A DNA stretch of 64,000 nucleotides. Source: Microbacterium arborescens (GTDB lineage: Bacteria > Actinomycetota > Actinomycetes > Actinomycetales > Microbacteriaceae). A program made the translations under genes and the position numbers. Shown here in pieces: positions 16,093-26,966 of this stretch (within the stretch, counting starts at the first letter, position 1; each line of letters starts with the position of its first letter). The notes under the pieces are model-generated. The model did no database searches, was not told the DNA's origin, and worked only from the letters and a program-made list of their open reading frames with translations. The DNA lies in contig QNUV01000099.1 of NCBI GenBank assembly GCA_003339645.1, positions 558,001 to 622,000 on the forward strand, given 5' to 3'.

Positions 16093-17532
16093 GTGACGGA
16101 TGTCGCGTCGAAGCACGATCATGAGAGCACGGCCGAGTCGGACGTGCTCTCGAGCGATCCCGGACAGCGCGTCGAGTGGGCACCGGCCGAGCCGGCGCGC
16201 AAGAAGCGGCGCCTCGGCCTGTGGATCGGCGTCCCCGTCGGCGTGGTCGCCCTCGGCGCCGCTGCTGCGTCGTTCTTCCTGATCGCCCCCGGTACGACCA
16301 TCTCGGGGGTCCCGGTCGGATTCATGACGCCCGGCGCCGCGGCATCCGCCGTGCAGGACCGTCTCGACCAGACCACCGTCACCCTCGGAGACGGCGGCGC
16401 GAGCATCTCGGGCGCCGACCTCGGAGCGCAGGTCGACGGCACCGCCCTCGCGACTTCGGCCTTCGACGCCCGGCCCGCCTGGAACATCACGCAGTGGTTC
16501 GGCGACCCCATCGACGCGCCGATCACGCTCGACGAGGCGGCTGCCACCGACGCTCTGCGCAGCGCGGCAGGCGACCTGTACGTCGAGCCCACGCCGGCCT
16601 CCCTCTCGTTCGACGGCACGTCGTATGTCGTCAGTCCCGACGTCCCCGGCGCGGGAGTCGATCCCGAAGCGGCCCGCGCGGGCCTGCAGAGCGCCTTCGA
16701 CTCCGGCACGACCGAGGCCGTCATCGACCCCGAGCTGACCCCCGTGTCCGCACTGACGACCACCGCCGCTGCCGAGGAGGCCGCGGCTTCGCTCAACGGA
16801 ATGCTCGACGGCGTCGGCTTCTACGTCGGCGACGAGCGCACGGTGCCCGTCGACCGCGCGACGGCCGCGAGCTGGCTCACGATCGGCACGAAGGACGACG
16901 GCTCGTTCGAGATCACGGCGGACGCCGCCGCGATCCAGCCCGTCGTCGACACGCTTCAGGGGCTCGTCGATCGCGCGCCGGTGAACGGCGTGGTGTTCGC
17001 CAATGCCGCCGGTGAGATCATCGACGACTCCGACGCCGGTCTCGACGGCCGCACGCTGACCTCGACCGACGGCATCGCCGCCGGGTTCGCCGAACAGCTC
17101 GCGACGGGCGATGCCGCCTATCGGTTGCCGGTCGAGGTCGTTCCCGTCACCACCGAGACGATCACCCGCCTGCTCGAGGTCGACCTGAGCGAACAGCGCC
17201 TGTACCTCAAGGAGAACGGCGTCGTCGTCGATTCGTGGCTCGTCTCCACCGGCCGCCCCGGCGCCGACACGCAGACCGGCTATTACACGATCGGGTGGAA
17301 GACCCCGCGCCAGGACATGCGCGGCACCGCGGCCGACTCGGGCGTCAGCTACGTGCAGCCCGACGTGAAGTGGGCGATGTACTTCAACGGCGACCAGGCG
17401 TTCCACGGCGTCTACTGGCACAGCAACTGGGGCAATCGCATGAGCGCCGGCTGCGTCGGCATGCCCGACTCGCGCGCGGCCCAGATCTACGAGTGGGCCG
17501 TCGCCGGGACCGACGTCTACGTCCACGCCTGA
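16093..17532 (+). CDS. L,D-transpeptidase with tandem peptidoglycan-binding-like domains
   Basis: 479-residue cell-wall enzyme forming 3-3 peptide cross-links or attaching proteins to peptidoglycan. A cytoplasmic N-terminus rich in charged residues is followed by one membrane helix (about 40-60), so the rest is extracellular. The middle has two related segments resembling the YkuD-associated peptidoglycan-binding domain (PF12229-like). The C-terminal YkuD domain starts near VDLSEQRLYLKENG and carries the catalytic His in FHGVYWH and catalytic Cys in SAGCVGM (about Cys454). GTG start with weak GGGGG upstream. A single gene with its own promoter. Confidence 0.93.
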   Translation: MTDVASKHDHESTAESDVLSSDPGQRVEWAPAEPARKKRRLGLWIGVPVGVVALGAAAASFFLIAPGTTISGVPVGFMTPGAAASAVQDRLDQTTVTLGDGGASISGADLGAQVDGTALATSAFDARPAWNITQWFGDPIDAPITLDEAAATDALRSAAGDLYVEPTPASLSFDGTSYVVSPDVPGAGVDPEAARAGLQSAFDSGTTEAVIDPELTPVSALTTTAAAEEAAASLNGMLDGVGFYVGDERTVPVDRATAASWLTIGTKDDGSFEITADAAAIQPVVDTLQGLVDRAPVNGVVFANAAGEIIDDSDAGLDGRTLTSTDGIAAGFAEQLATGDAAYRLPVEVVPVTTETITRLLEVDLSEQRLYLKENGVVVDSWLVSTGRPGADTQTGYYTIGWKTPRQDMRGTAADSGVSYVQPDVKWAMYFNGDQAFHGVYWHSNWGNRMSAGCVGMPDSRAAQIYEWAVAGTDVYVHA

Positions 17533-17601
17533 TCGGCGCATCCCGTCTCATCGTCCGATCGACCGATGCGCGGCGGATCGATCACCGTTAGCCATGTGAC
17601 C

Positions 17602-18054
17602 ATGGCTGACCTCCGAGTGGAAGAACTGTCGGCGTCGACGATCGTCGCGGTGAACAACCTGTCGCTGAAGCCCGGGCAGGAGCGCTTCGTCGTGCCCGAG
17701 AGCTACGCCATCGCCGCGACCGTGGTCGACCCGGCGACGTCCTGGCAGCGCGTCATCCTCGACGGCGACGAGGTCGTCGGCTTCGTCAGCGCCGGCTTCG
17801 ACCCCGACGCGCCGCACGAGCACTTCCGCTCCGTGCTGTGGCGGATCAACGTCGACGCCGATGACCAGGGCCGCGGTGTCGGACGCTTCGCCGTCGAGCA
17901 ACTGGTCGACGAGGCGCGCATGCGCGGATTCGACTGCCTCAACGTGATCTACGAGGCGGGCGAGGGCGGCCCCGAGGCGTTCTTCACGCGCGTCGGCTTC
18001 ACACCTGTCGACGAGACCGAGTACGGCGAGGTCGTCGCCGAGATCCGCTTCTGA
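17602..18054 (+). CDS. GNAT family N-acetyltransferase
   Basis: 150-residue acetyl-CoA-dependent acyltransferase. The acetyl-CoA pyrophosphate loop is DDQGRGVGRFAVEQL (Q-x-x-G-x-G type), followed by the C-terminal FFTRVGFTPVDETEYGEV strand pair. The central sequence resembles the diamine acetyltransferase-like SpeG/YncA group, but the substrate is unknown. The ATG at 17602 is preferred; a GTG at 17596 in the same frame is possible. Convergent with icd, with a strong terminator between. Confidence 0.85.
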   Translation: MADLRVEELSASTIVAVNNLSLKPGQERFVVPESYAIAATVVDPATSWQRVILDGDEVVGFVSAGFDPDAPHEHFRSVLWRINVDADDQGRGVGRFAVEQLVDEARMRGFDCLNVIYEAGEGGPEAFFTRVGFTPVDETEYGEVVAEIRF

Positions 18055-18076
18055 CGGACTCCCCCACGCACGACGA

Positions 18077-18112
18077 GGAACGCCCCGGACGCCGAAGCGA
18101 CCGGGGCGTTCC
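18077..18112. terminator. Bidirectional terminator between GNAT and icd
   Basis: Perfect 12-bp stem GGAACGCCCCGG / CCGGGGCGTTCC with a 12-base loop, between two convergent stop codons. No T-tract follows, as is usual in GC-rich actinobacteria. Confidence 0.8.
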
Positions 18113-18129
18113 GCCGTATCGAGAAGAGC

Positions 18130-20448
<2,319 letters not shown>

Positions 20449-20449
20449 C

Positions 20450-20455
20450 TAGGGT
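20450..20455 (+). promoter_or_regulatory. -10 box TAGGGT before the CE7 esterase gene
   Basis: TAGGGT ends six bases before the GTG at 20462, the leaderless spacing seen at other genes here. There is no ribosome-binding sequence before this GTG. Confidence 0.5.
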
Positions 20456-20461
20456 GAGCGC

Positions 20462-21442
20462 GTGCCGCGCTTCGATCTCCCGCTCGCCGAACTTCAGGAC
20501 TACCGCCCGGAGGTGAGCGAGCCCAGCGATTTCGACGATTTCTGGTCCGCCACGATCGCGGGCTCGCGTGAGGCCGGCGGCGAGGTGACCGTGTCTGCGG
20601 CATCCGAGCTGTACGCGACGGTCGACGTGCACGACGTGACCTTCCCGGGGTACGGCGGCGACCCCGTGAAGGCGTGGCTGATCCTCCCCGCGCATCGCGA
20701 GGGGCCGCTGCCGGCGGTCGTGGAGTTCGTCGGCTACGGCGGCGGACGCGGTCTGCCGACCGAGCGGCTCGCCTGGGCCACCGCGGGGTACGCCTCGTTC
20801 GTCATGGACACCCGCGGACAGGGCAGCGTGTGGGGCAGCGGCGGCGAGACCCCCGACCCCCACGGCTCGGGCCCGGCCGTGCCCGGCTTCATGACGCGCG
20901 GCATCGAGTCGCCCGCGACCTATTACTACCGGCGGGTGTTCACCGACGCGGTGCGCGCGGTCGACGCCGTGCGATCGCTGCCGGAGGTCGACGCCTCCCG
21001 GGTCGCCGTCACCGGCGGCAGCCAGGGCGGCGGCATCGCGATCGCCGCAGCCGGCCTGAGCGAGGGTCTCGTCGCGGCGATGCCCGACGTCCCCTTCCTC
21101 TGCCACTTCGAGCGCGCCATCGGCTTCACCGGCAGCGACCCCTACCAGGAGGTCGTGCGCTGGCTCGCCGTGCACCGCGGCGCCGAGGCGCGGGCCTTCG
21201 AGACACTGTCGTACTTCGACGGCGTGAACTTCGCTCGCCGCGCCGACGCGCCGACCCTGTTCTCGGTCGGACTGCTCGATCCCGTGTGCCCGCCCTCGAC
21301 GGTCTACGCCGCGTTCAACGCCTACCGCGGCGCGCACAAGGAGATGTCGGTCTTCCCCTTCAACGAGCACGAGGGCGGCCAGGGATACCAGTGGGAGGCG
21401 CAGGCCGCCTTCCTGCGTCGTGTGCTCGGCGGCAGCGCATGA
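20462..21442 (+). CDS. Acetylxylan esterase / cephalosporin-C deacetylase family (CE7)
   Basis: 326-residue cytosolic alpha/beta-hydrolase removing acetyl groups from short acetylated sugars or oligosaccharides. CE7 features are complete: RGQGSVWG loop, nucleophile serine in GGSQGGG, acid Asp in VGLLDPVCPPST, and catalytic His in NEHEGG. No signal peptide, so substrates are imported acetylated oligosaccharides. GTG start with a leaderless -10 box. Its TGA overlaps the ATG of the BadF-type kinase, suggesting that the deacetylated product feeds into the kinase step, though that is inference. Confidence 0.93.
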   Translation: MPRFDLPLAELQDYRPEVSEPSDFDDFWSATIAGSREAGGEVTVSAASELYATVDVHDVTFPGYGGDPVKAWLILPAHREGPLPAVVEFVGYGGGRGLPTERLAWATAGYASFVMDTRGQGSVWGSGGETPDPHGSGPAVPGFMTRGIESPATYYYRRVFTDAVRAVDAVRSLPEVDASRVAVTGGSQGGGIAIAAAGLSEGLVAAMPDVPFLCHFERAIGFTGSDPYQEVVRWLAVHRGAEARAFETLSYFDGVNFARRADAPTLFSVGLLDPVCPPSTVYAAFNAYRGAHKEMSVFPFNEHEGGQGYQWEAQAAFLRRVLGGSA

Positions 21443-22356
21443 GCACACGGCGAGTGCTCGCGATCGACGCGGGACAGAGCGGGATCAAGGTGCGCGCGGC
21501 TGCGGCATCCGGCGGCGACCTGCTCTTCCCCGGCATCCGGACCGGCGAGCCGCTCCTCCCCCAGCTCGCATCCGTCGTGGCCGAGACGATCGCGCGCACG
21601 GGCGCACCGGCCGACGTGGTGGTCGCGGGCATCTCGGGGCTGACCGACACGAATGCCGACGCCGACGCGATGCTCGCTCTCACGGCGGCCCACGGCGTGC
21701 GCCGCGTCGTCCTCGCCCACGACTCGACGACGTCGTTCCTCGGCGCGCTCGGCGACCGGCGTGGGGCTGTCGTCGCGGCCGGCACCGGGGTCGTCACCCT
21801 CGCCGTCGGCGCGGAGACCACCGCTCGCGTCGACGGGTGGGGCTGGATCATGGGCGACGCCGGCAGCGGATACTGGATCGGCCGTGAGGCCCTGGATGCC
21901 GTGATGCGCGCCTATGACGGCCGGGGGCCGACGACCGAGCTGACGGCGGCGGTCTCGGACCGCTGGCCGGACCTGTCGCAGGCCTACATGAGTCTGCAGG
22001 CCGACCCCGACCGAGTCCGCATCGTCGCGAGCTTCGCCGCCGTCGTCGCGCGTGCCGCGGTCGCCGGCGACGCCGTCGCGCAGGACATCTCGGTGCGTGC
22101 CGCGCACGAGCTCGCGCAGAGTGTGCGCGCGGCGATCGCCCAGGTCCGCACCGACGAGGAGACCTTCCCGGTGTGCGCGATCGGCGGTGTCTTCGGCTCG
22201 GCACCGCTGCTCGAGGCATTCACCGCCGACCTGCACACGGGCGACGCGTCGGTGCGTCTGGTGGCGCCCGTCGGCGTCGGCATCGACGGGGTGATGGCCC
22301 TCGCCGATCTCGACGCCGCGCATCCCCTCGCCGCGGTCACCCACCGCGCCGGCTGA
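21439..22356 (+). CDS. BadF/BadG-type ATPase, N-acetylglucosamine kinase-like
   Basis: 305-residue member of the ASKHA superfamily resembling eukaryotic-type GlcNAc kinase. Phosphate-1 motif AIDAGQSGIKV, phosphate-2 region VVAAGTGVVTLAV, and the WGWIMGDAGSGYWIGREAL segment typical of this group are visible, as is the adenosine motif AIGGVFGSAPLLEAF. It likely phosphorylates an amino sugar. It is coupled (ATGA) to the CE7 esterase and ends at a palindromic repeat. A second sugar kinase (ROK) lies at 9818-10894, so the two probably serve different sugars. Confidence 0.88.
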   Translation: MSTRRVLAIDAGQSGIKVRAAAASGGDLLFPGIRTGEPLLPQLASVVAETIARTGAPADVVVAGISGLTDTNADADAMLALTAAHGVRRVVLAHDSTTSFLGALGDRRGAVVAAGTGVVTLAVGAETTARVDGWGWIMGDAGSGYWIGREALDAVMRAYDGRGPTTELTAAVSDRWPDLSQAYMSLQADPDRVRIVASFAAVVARAAVAGDAVAQDISVRAAHELAQSVRAAIAQVRTDEETFPVCAIGGVFGSAPLLEAFTADLHTGDASVRLVAPVGVGIDGVMALADLDAAHPLAAVTHRAG

Positions 22357-22360
22357 GCCG

Positions 22361-22440
22361 CCGCCACCGAGAACGCACCGCGCCCGCGAGAACGCACCGT
22401 TTCGGGTGCGTTCTCGCGACGGCGGTGCGTTCTCGGCGGG
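22361..22440. repeat. Nested palindromic element, family 1, copy B
   Basis: Same forward-forward-reverse-reverse arrangement of GAGAACGCACC units as at 3459-3536. The inner hairpin is CGAGAACGCACCG-TTTC-GGGTGCGTTCTCG, flanked by outer arms CCGAGAACGCACCGC and GCGGTGCGTTCTCGG. It fills almost the entire 86-base gap between the convergent kinase and exporter genes. Confidence 0.8.
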
Positions 22441-22442
22441 CC

Positions 22443-24254
22443 TCAGACGAGCGACTCGCGCCAGGCGCTGTGCAGCTGGGCGAACTTGCCGGTGCCGGCG
22501 ATGAGCGCGGCGGGGGTGTCGTCCTCGATGATGCGACCGTGCTCCATCACGAGCACCCGGTCGGCGATGGCGACCGTCGACAGGCGGTGCGCGATGATGA
22601 TCGCCGTGCGGTCGGCCAGCAGGGTGGCCAGGGCTTCCTGGATCTGCCGCTCGCTCGGGATGTCGAGCGACGCCGTCGCCTCGTCGAGGATCAGCACCGC
22701 CGGGTCGGCGAGGAAGGCTCGCGCGAACGAGATCAGCTGACGCTGCCCCGCCGACACCCGGCCGCCGCGCTTGTTGACGTCGGTGGCGTAACCGTCGGGC
22801 AGCCGCTCGATGAACTCGTGCGCCCCGACGGCCTTCGCCGCCGCCTGGATCTCGTCCATCGTCGCGTCGGGCTTGCCGAGCGCGATGTTGTCGGCGACCG
22901 TCCCGCTGAACAGGTACGCCTCCTGCGTGACCATGACGATCGCCCGGCGCAGATCCTTCGGATGCAGCTGGCGCAGGTCGACGCCGTCGAGCGTGACGCG
23001 CCCCTTCGTGGGGTCGTAGAACCGCGCGACGAGCTTGGCGAGCGTGGACTTGCCCGCACCGGTCGTGCCGACCAGCGCGATCGTCTGCCCGGCGGGCATG
23101 TCGAGCGCGAAGTCGGGCAGGATCGTCACGGCATCCGAGTACCCGAACGTCACGTCCTCGAAGCGCAGGTGCCCGCGGGCTTCGCGCAGCTCGACCGGAT
23201 CGGTCGGGTCGGGGACGGTCGGGTCTTCCTCGAGCACACCCGAGACCTTCTCGAGCGCCGCCGTCGCCGACTGGTACGAGTTGAGGAAGAAGGCGACCTC
23301 CTGCATGGGCGCGAAGAAGTTCCGCACGTACAGCACGGCCGACAGCAGGAATCCGAGGCTCAGCGTGCCGTCGACCACCCGGAATCCGCCCCAGGCCAGC
23401 ACGAGGGCGAGCGAGACGGATGCCACCGCCATGAGCGCCGGCTCGAACGTTCCGAACAGGCGGATCGAGCGCATGTTCACATCGCGGTAGTCGCTCGACA
23501 GCCCACCGAACTCGGTGTCGTTCGCGGGTTCTTTGCGGAACGCCTTGACCGCACGGATGCCGGTCATCGACTCGACGAACTTCACGATCACCTTCGCGCT
23601 GATGACGCGCGACTCGCGGTAGACGACCTGCGACCGCAGGTAGAACCAGCGCATGAGCAGGAACAGCGGGATGCCCATGACCGCGAGGATGATCCCCGAC
23701 TGCCAGTCGAGCAGCAGCAGCGCGATGAGCGTGAACCCGCCGTAGAGCAGACCCGAGACGAGCTCGTTCAGGCCACCGTCGAGCAGCTCGCGGATGGTGT
23801 CGAGGTCGCTCGTCTGGCGCGAGATGATGCGTCCCGACGTGTACGACTCGTGGAACTCGAGGCTGAGGCGCTGCGTGTGGCGGAAGATGCGCTTGCGGAG
23901 GTCGATCATGACCGCCTGGGTCAGGCGCGCCGCCACCACGGCGTACCAGCCGATGAGCGCGGCACCGCCGAGAGCGGTGATGAGGAAGACGATGACGACC
24001 GCGATGGTCGGCATCCAGTCCGCTTCCTGCTGTACGGCGGGCAGGGCGTTGGCGATGCCCCAGCCGACGAGGGCGGGGCCTGCGACGCGCAGCGCCGTCG
24101 AGACGACGAGCACGACCGCCGCCAGCGCCAGCTGCATGCGCAGCGGAGAGACCAGCGACCCGAGCAGGCGCAGCGAGCGACGCCGGATCTCGCGGCTCTC
24201 CTCGCGGGTGTAGTCGGAGCGGTCCTCGCCGCTCGTCCCGGTGACGGTGCTCAC
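22443..24254 (-). CDS. ABC exporter half-transporter, subunit with consensus ATPase site
   Basis: 603-residue fused membrane/ATPase protein. Six transmembrane helices span about residues 35-320; the nucleotide-binding domain has Walker [11 protein letters not shown]-loop [10 protein letters not shown], Walker [13 protein letters not shown] (normal catalytic Glu) and switch His AHRLST. Its signature is altered to VSAGQRQ. The partner gene upstream has the reverse pattern, so together they form a heterodimeric exporter with one active site (BmrCD/TM287-288 class), probably exporting drugs or lipophilic compounds. Its GTG at 24254 overlaps the partner's stop (GTGA). Confidence 0.93.
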   Translation of the reverse strand: MSTVTGTSGEDRSDYTREESREIRRRSLRLLGSLVSPLRMQLALAAVVLVVSTALRVAGPALVGWGIANALPAVQQEADWMPTIAVVIVFLITALGGAALIGWYAVVAARLTQAVMIDLRKRIFRHTQRLSLEFHESYTSGRIISRQTSDLDTIRELLDGGLNELVSGLLYGGFTLIALLLLDWQSGIILAVMGIPLFLLMRWFYLRSQVVYRESRVISAKVIVKFVESMTGIRAVKAFRKEPANDTEFGGLSSDYRDVNMRSIRLFGTFEPALMAVASVSLALVLAWGGFRVVDGTLSLGFLLSAVLYVRNFFAPMQEVAFFLNSYQSATAALEKVSGVLEEDPTVPDPTDPVELREARGHLRFEDVTFGYSDAVTILPDFALDMPAGQTIALVGTTGAGKSTLAKLVARFYDPTKGRVTLDGVDLRQLHPKDLRRAIVMVTQEAYLFSGTVADNIALGKPDATMDEIQAAAKAVGAHEFIERLPDGYATDVNKRGGRVSAGQRQLISFARAFLADPAVLILDEATASLDIPSERQIQEALATLLADRTAIIIAHRLSTVAIADRVLVMEHGRIIEDDTPAALIAGTGKFAQLHSAWRESLV

Positions 24255-26101
24255 AGGGTCACCTCCGTTTCATCCTGTCGTTCCTGGTCGTGTCGACCCT
24301 GGTCGTGTCGTTCCTGCTCGTCCTCGAGGCTCGAGATCACGTGCCGGTAGTGCTCGCTCGTGCGCAGCAGCTCGGAGTGCGTGCCGACGGCGGTCACGCG
24401 CCCCTCCTCGAGCAGTGCCACGCGGTCGGCGAGGGTCACGGTCGAGGGGCGATGCGCGACGATGAGCGCCGTCGTGTCGGCCAGCACCTCGCGGAGCGCG
24501 TCTTCGACGAGCGCCTCGGTGTCGACGTCGAGCGCCGACAGCGGGTCGTCGAGCACCAGCACGGCCGGGCGGGCGGCCACGGCACGGGCGAGCGCCAGGC
24601 GCTGGCGCTGTCCGCCCGACAGGCTCAACCCCTCCTCGCCGATGACCGTGTCGACTCCCTCGGGCAGCGTGTCGACGAAGTTCGCCTGCGCGACCGACAG
24701 CGCCTCGCGCATGACGCGCTCGGCTTCCGCGCTGCCGCGTTCGAGGTCCTCGCGACCGAGCAGCACGTTCTCCCGGACGGTCTGCGAGAACAGCGTCGCG
24801 TCCTCGAACGCCATGCCGACGTGACGGCGCAGCTCGTCGAGCCGCAGGTCGCGCACGTCGACGCCGTCGAGCAGCACGCGGCCTCCCGTGACGTCGTACA
24901 GGCGCCCGGGCAGGGTCGTCAGCGTCGTCTTGCCCGAACCGGTGAGGCCGACGAGGGCCATCGTCTCGCCCGGTCGCAGCGCCAGGTCGATGCCGTCGAG
25001 CAGGTCGCGCTCGCTCTCGGGGGCGTCCTGGTACCGGAAGTGCGCGCCTTCGAAGACGAGCGCGCCCCGCGGCTGCGCGATGGTCGTCGGGTTCTCGGGG
25101 TCGACGATCGTGTTCTGCTCGTCGAAGACCTCGAAGATGCGGTCGGTCGCCGTCCGCGCATCGACGAGGAACGAGAAGAGGAAGCCGATCGACTCGACGG
25201 GCCAGCGCAGGATCGTCGCCATCGCGAAGAAGGCGATGAGCGAGTCGACACCGAGCTCACCGGCCTGGACGAGGTAGATACCCGCCCCGAGGCACAGCGC
25301 GAAGGCGATGTCGGGCAGCAGCACGAGCCAGAACCAGATCCAGCCGACCGCCTTGGCCTTCTTCACCTCGGTCTCGCGCAGGGTCTCGGCCTGACGCGTG
25401 AACTTCTGCAGGGCGTGTCCGCCGCGGCCGAACGCCTTCAGCACGCGGATGCCGTGCACCGACTCCTCGACGGCCGTGGCGAGGTCGCCCGCCTGGTCCT
25501 GGCTCTGGCGGGAGAGCAGGCCGTAGCGGTTCTCGAAGACGAATCCCGCGATCCACAGCGGCGCCGAGACCACGACGAAGATCGTGCCGAGCAGCCAGTG
25601 CCACCGGAACAGGATGATCGAGCCGACGACGATGGTCAGCATGTTCACCACGAGCAGGACGATGCCGAAGGCGAGCCAGCGGCGGATGAGGCTGATGTCC
25701 TGCATCATCCGGCTGAGCAGCTGACCCGACTGCCAGCGGTCGTGGAAGGCGACCGGCAGTCGCTGCAGGCGGGCGAAGAAGTCGGTGCGCAGCTCGTACT
25801 CGACCTTGGTCGCCGGGGCGAGGACGAACCAGCGGCGCGCCCAGACCATGAGCGCCTCGAGCAGACCGAGGGCGAGAACGGCGCCGGCGCCGAGGACGAT
25901 GAGCCACGGGTCGCCCGATGCGATCGGGCCCTCGGGACCGACGATCACCTCGAGGACGAGCGGGATGCCGAGGGCGAGCAGGCTCGCGATGAGCGCGCTG
26001 ACGAAGCCGAGGCTCAGCCGGGGCAGCACCGGTTTGGCGAAGGGGAGCAGACGCGCGAGCGCGCGCGGCGTGGACAGACGAGGGGGCGTCGAGGAAGTCA
26101 T
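24251..26101 (-). CDS. ABC exporter half-transporter, subunit with degenerate ATPase site
   Basis: 616-residue partner of the downstream subunit. Six membrane helices (about 28-310), then an ATPase domain with Walker [10 protein letters not shown], a Q-loop with Glu in place of Gln (MAFEDATLF), canonical signature [10 protein letters not shown], and Walker [13 protein letters not shown], where the catalytic Glu is Asp. This is the degenerate-site subunit of heterodimeric exporters. The C-terminus is a charged tail repeating H-D-Q (about 20 residues). A 28-codon leader ORF with its own strong ribosome site lies upstream, suggesting antibiotic-responsive attenuation as for BmrCD. Confidence 0.93.
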   Translation of the reverse strand: MTSSTPPRLSTPRALARLLPFAKPVLPRLSLGFVSALIASLLALGIPLVLEVIVGPEGPIASGDPWLIVLGAGAVLALGLLEALMVWARRWFVLAPATKVEYELRTDFFARLQRLPVAFHDRWQSGQLLSRMMQDISLIRRWLAFGIVLLVVNMLTIVVGSIILFRWHWLLGTIFVVVSAPLWIAGFVFENRYGLLSRQSQDQAGDLATAVEESVHGIRVLKAFGRGGHALQKFTRQAETLRETEVKKAKAVGWIWFWLVLLPDIAFALCLGAGIYLVQAGELGVDSLIAFFAMATILRWPVESIGFLFSFLVDARTATDRIFEVFDEQNTIVDPENPTTIAQPRGALVFEGAHFRYQDAPESERDLLDGIDLALRPGETMALVGLTGSGKTTLTTLPGRLYDVTGGRVLLDGVDVRDLRLDELRRHVGMAFEDATLFSQTVRENVLLGREDLERGSAEAERVMREALSVAQANFVDTLPEGVDTVIGEEGLSLSGGQRQRLALARAVAARPAVLVLDDPLSALDVDTEALVEDALREVLADTTALIVAHRPSTVTLADRVALLEEGRVTAVGTHSELLRTSEHYRHVISSLEDEQERHDQGRHDQERQDETEVTL

Positions 26102-26177
26102 GATCCTGAGGTGTGTCGAGCGGATGCCGAAGACGGCGAGGGGCGCGCGCGAGCGCGGCGAAGCGGGACCGGGGCCC

Positions 26178-26239
26178 CGCGGGAGGAAACGTCGGAAGCG
26201 ACGAAGCGCTTCCCGGAGCTACCGGGCGATTCCTCCGCG
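26178..26239 (-). promoter_or_regulatory. Possible attenuator hairpins after the leader ORF
   Basis: In the minus-strand RNA the end of the leader ORF (CGCGGAGGAA, 26239-26230) can pair with TTTCCTCCCGCG (26189-26178) with one bulge, enclosing hairpin GGAAGCG-CTTCGT-CGCTTCC (26213-26194). A competing hairpin CCCGG-TAGCT-CCGGG (26226-26212) has the leader stop codon in its loop. A stalled ribosome would change which fold forms. Read by eye; no folding energy computed. Confidence 0.45.
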
Positions 26240-26305
26240 TGCGGGGCGTCCGTCGACCGTGATGAGGAGAGCTACGGACTTCGTGATGACGATGGCCGGG
26301 GACAT
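26219..26305 (-). CDS. 28-residue leader peptide upstream of the ABC exporter
   Basis: Short ORF beginning MSPAIVITKSVALLITV and ending GGIAR, preceded by a near-perfect Shine-Dalgarno (AGGAGG five bases before the ATG), much stronger than most sites in this window. A promoter with -35 TTGCAC and -10 TATAGC lies about 60-90 bases upstream, and the exporter gene starts 117 bases downstream. The peptide is hydrophobic in the middle and resembles no family I know. Position and strength suggest a regulatory leader translated to sense ribosome-targeting drugs, as BmrB does for BmrCD. Function is inferred. Confidence 0.6.
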   Translation of the reverse strand: MSPAIVITKSVALLITVDGRPARGGIAR

Positions 26306-26363
26306 GGCTTCCTCCTGAGGTCGAGCGGACAGAGCACCCGCTGCACACACGGGAGCCCTCCAG

Positions 26364-26391
26364 GCTATACCTGAGTATTCGCTGAGTGCAA
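26364..26391 (-). promoter_or_regulatory. Promoter of the leader peptide-exporter operon
   Basis: On the minus strand TTGCAC (26391-26386) and TATAGC (26369-26364) are separated by 16 bases, one of the few matches in this window to both sigma-70-type boxes. A small palindrome ATAC-CTGA-GTAT (26367-26378) overlaps the -10 region and could be an operator. Confidence 0.55.
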
Positions 26392-26405
26392 GGACGAATC
26401 CGCGC

Positions 26406-26966
26406 TCAGCCGTTGTGCCGCGCCTCCCGCGCCAGCAGTCGCTGCTTCACCTCGACGCCCCAGGCGAACCCGCCGAGCGCCCCACCCGTGCGGAGTACGC
26501 GGTGGCACGGCACGAAGAGGGCCGCGGCGTTGCGCGCGCAGACGGATGCCGCCGCGCGCACCGCGCCGGGCGAGCCGAGCGCCGCCGCGAAGCCGGTGTA
26601 GGTCAGCGGCTCGCCCGGCGCGATCCCGCGGAGCGCCTGCCAGCCGGCTCTTTGCATCGCCGTGCCCGACTGGCGCACCGGCACCGCGTCGATCGCCGCG
26701 AGGTCGCCGTCGTAGTACGCGGCGACCGCGGCGGCGGCATCCGTGGGGGCCTCGACGACCCGCGCCGGGCGGGCGGCGGGCCGGAGCCGGTCGAGGATCG
26801 CGACCGGGTCAGCCGTCCACCCGGACGCCAGCACCGCTCCGCCGGCCTCGAGGATCGTGAAGGGACCGTCGGGGGTCGCGACGGTCTGGATCGAGGCGAT
26901 TTCGCCCCGCGCGGCCGCGGTCGCGGCAGGCTTGAGCGGCGTGGGAGCGTCGGAGACGGCGGTCAT
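26406..26966 (-). CDS. ogt: Methylated-DNA--[protein]-cysteine S-methyltransferase
   Basis: Suicide DNA-repair protein removing methyl groups from O6-methylguanine onto its active-site Cys. 186 residues with the family C-terminal domain: helix-turn-helix region [21 protein letters not shown] (read as [11 protein letters not shown] then [10 protein letters not shown]), the arginine/asparagine segment VCARN, and active-site PCHRV. The ATG at 26966 overlaps the Ada/AlkA stop (ATGA), so both repair genes are cotranscribed and coupled. Confidence 0.95.
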   Translation of the reverse strand: MTAVSDAPTPLKPAATAAARGEIASIQTVATPDGPFTILEAGGAVLASGWTADPVAILDRLRPAARPARVVEAPTDAAAAVAAYYDGDLAAIDAVPVRQSGTAMQRAGWQALRGIAPGEPLTYTGFAAALGSPGAVRAAASVCARNAAALFVPCHRVLRTGGALGGFAWGVEVKQRLLAREARHNG

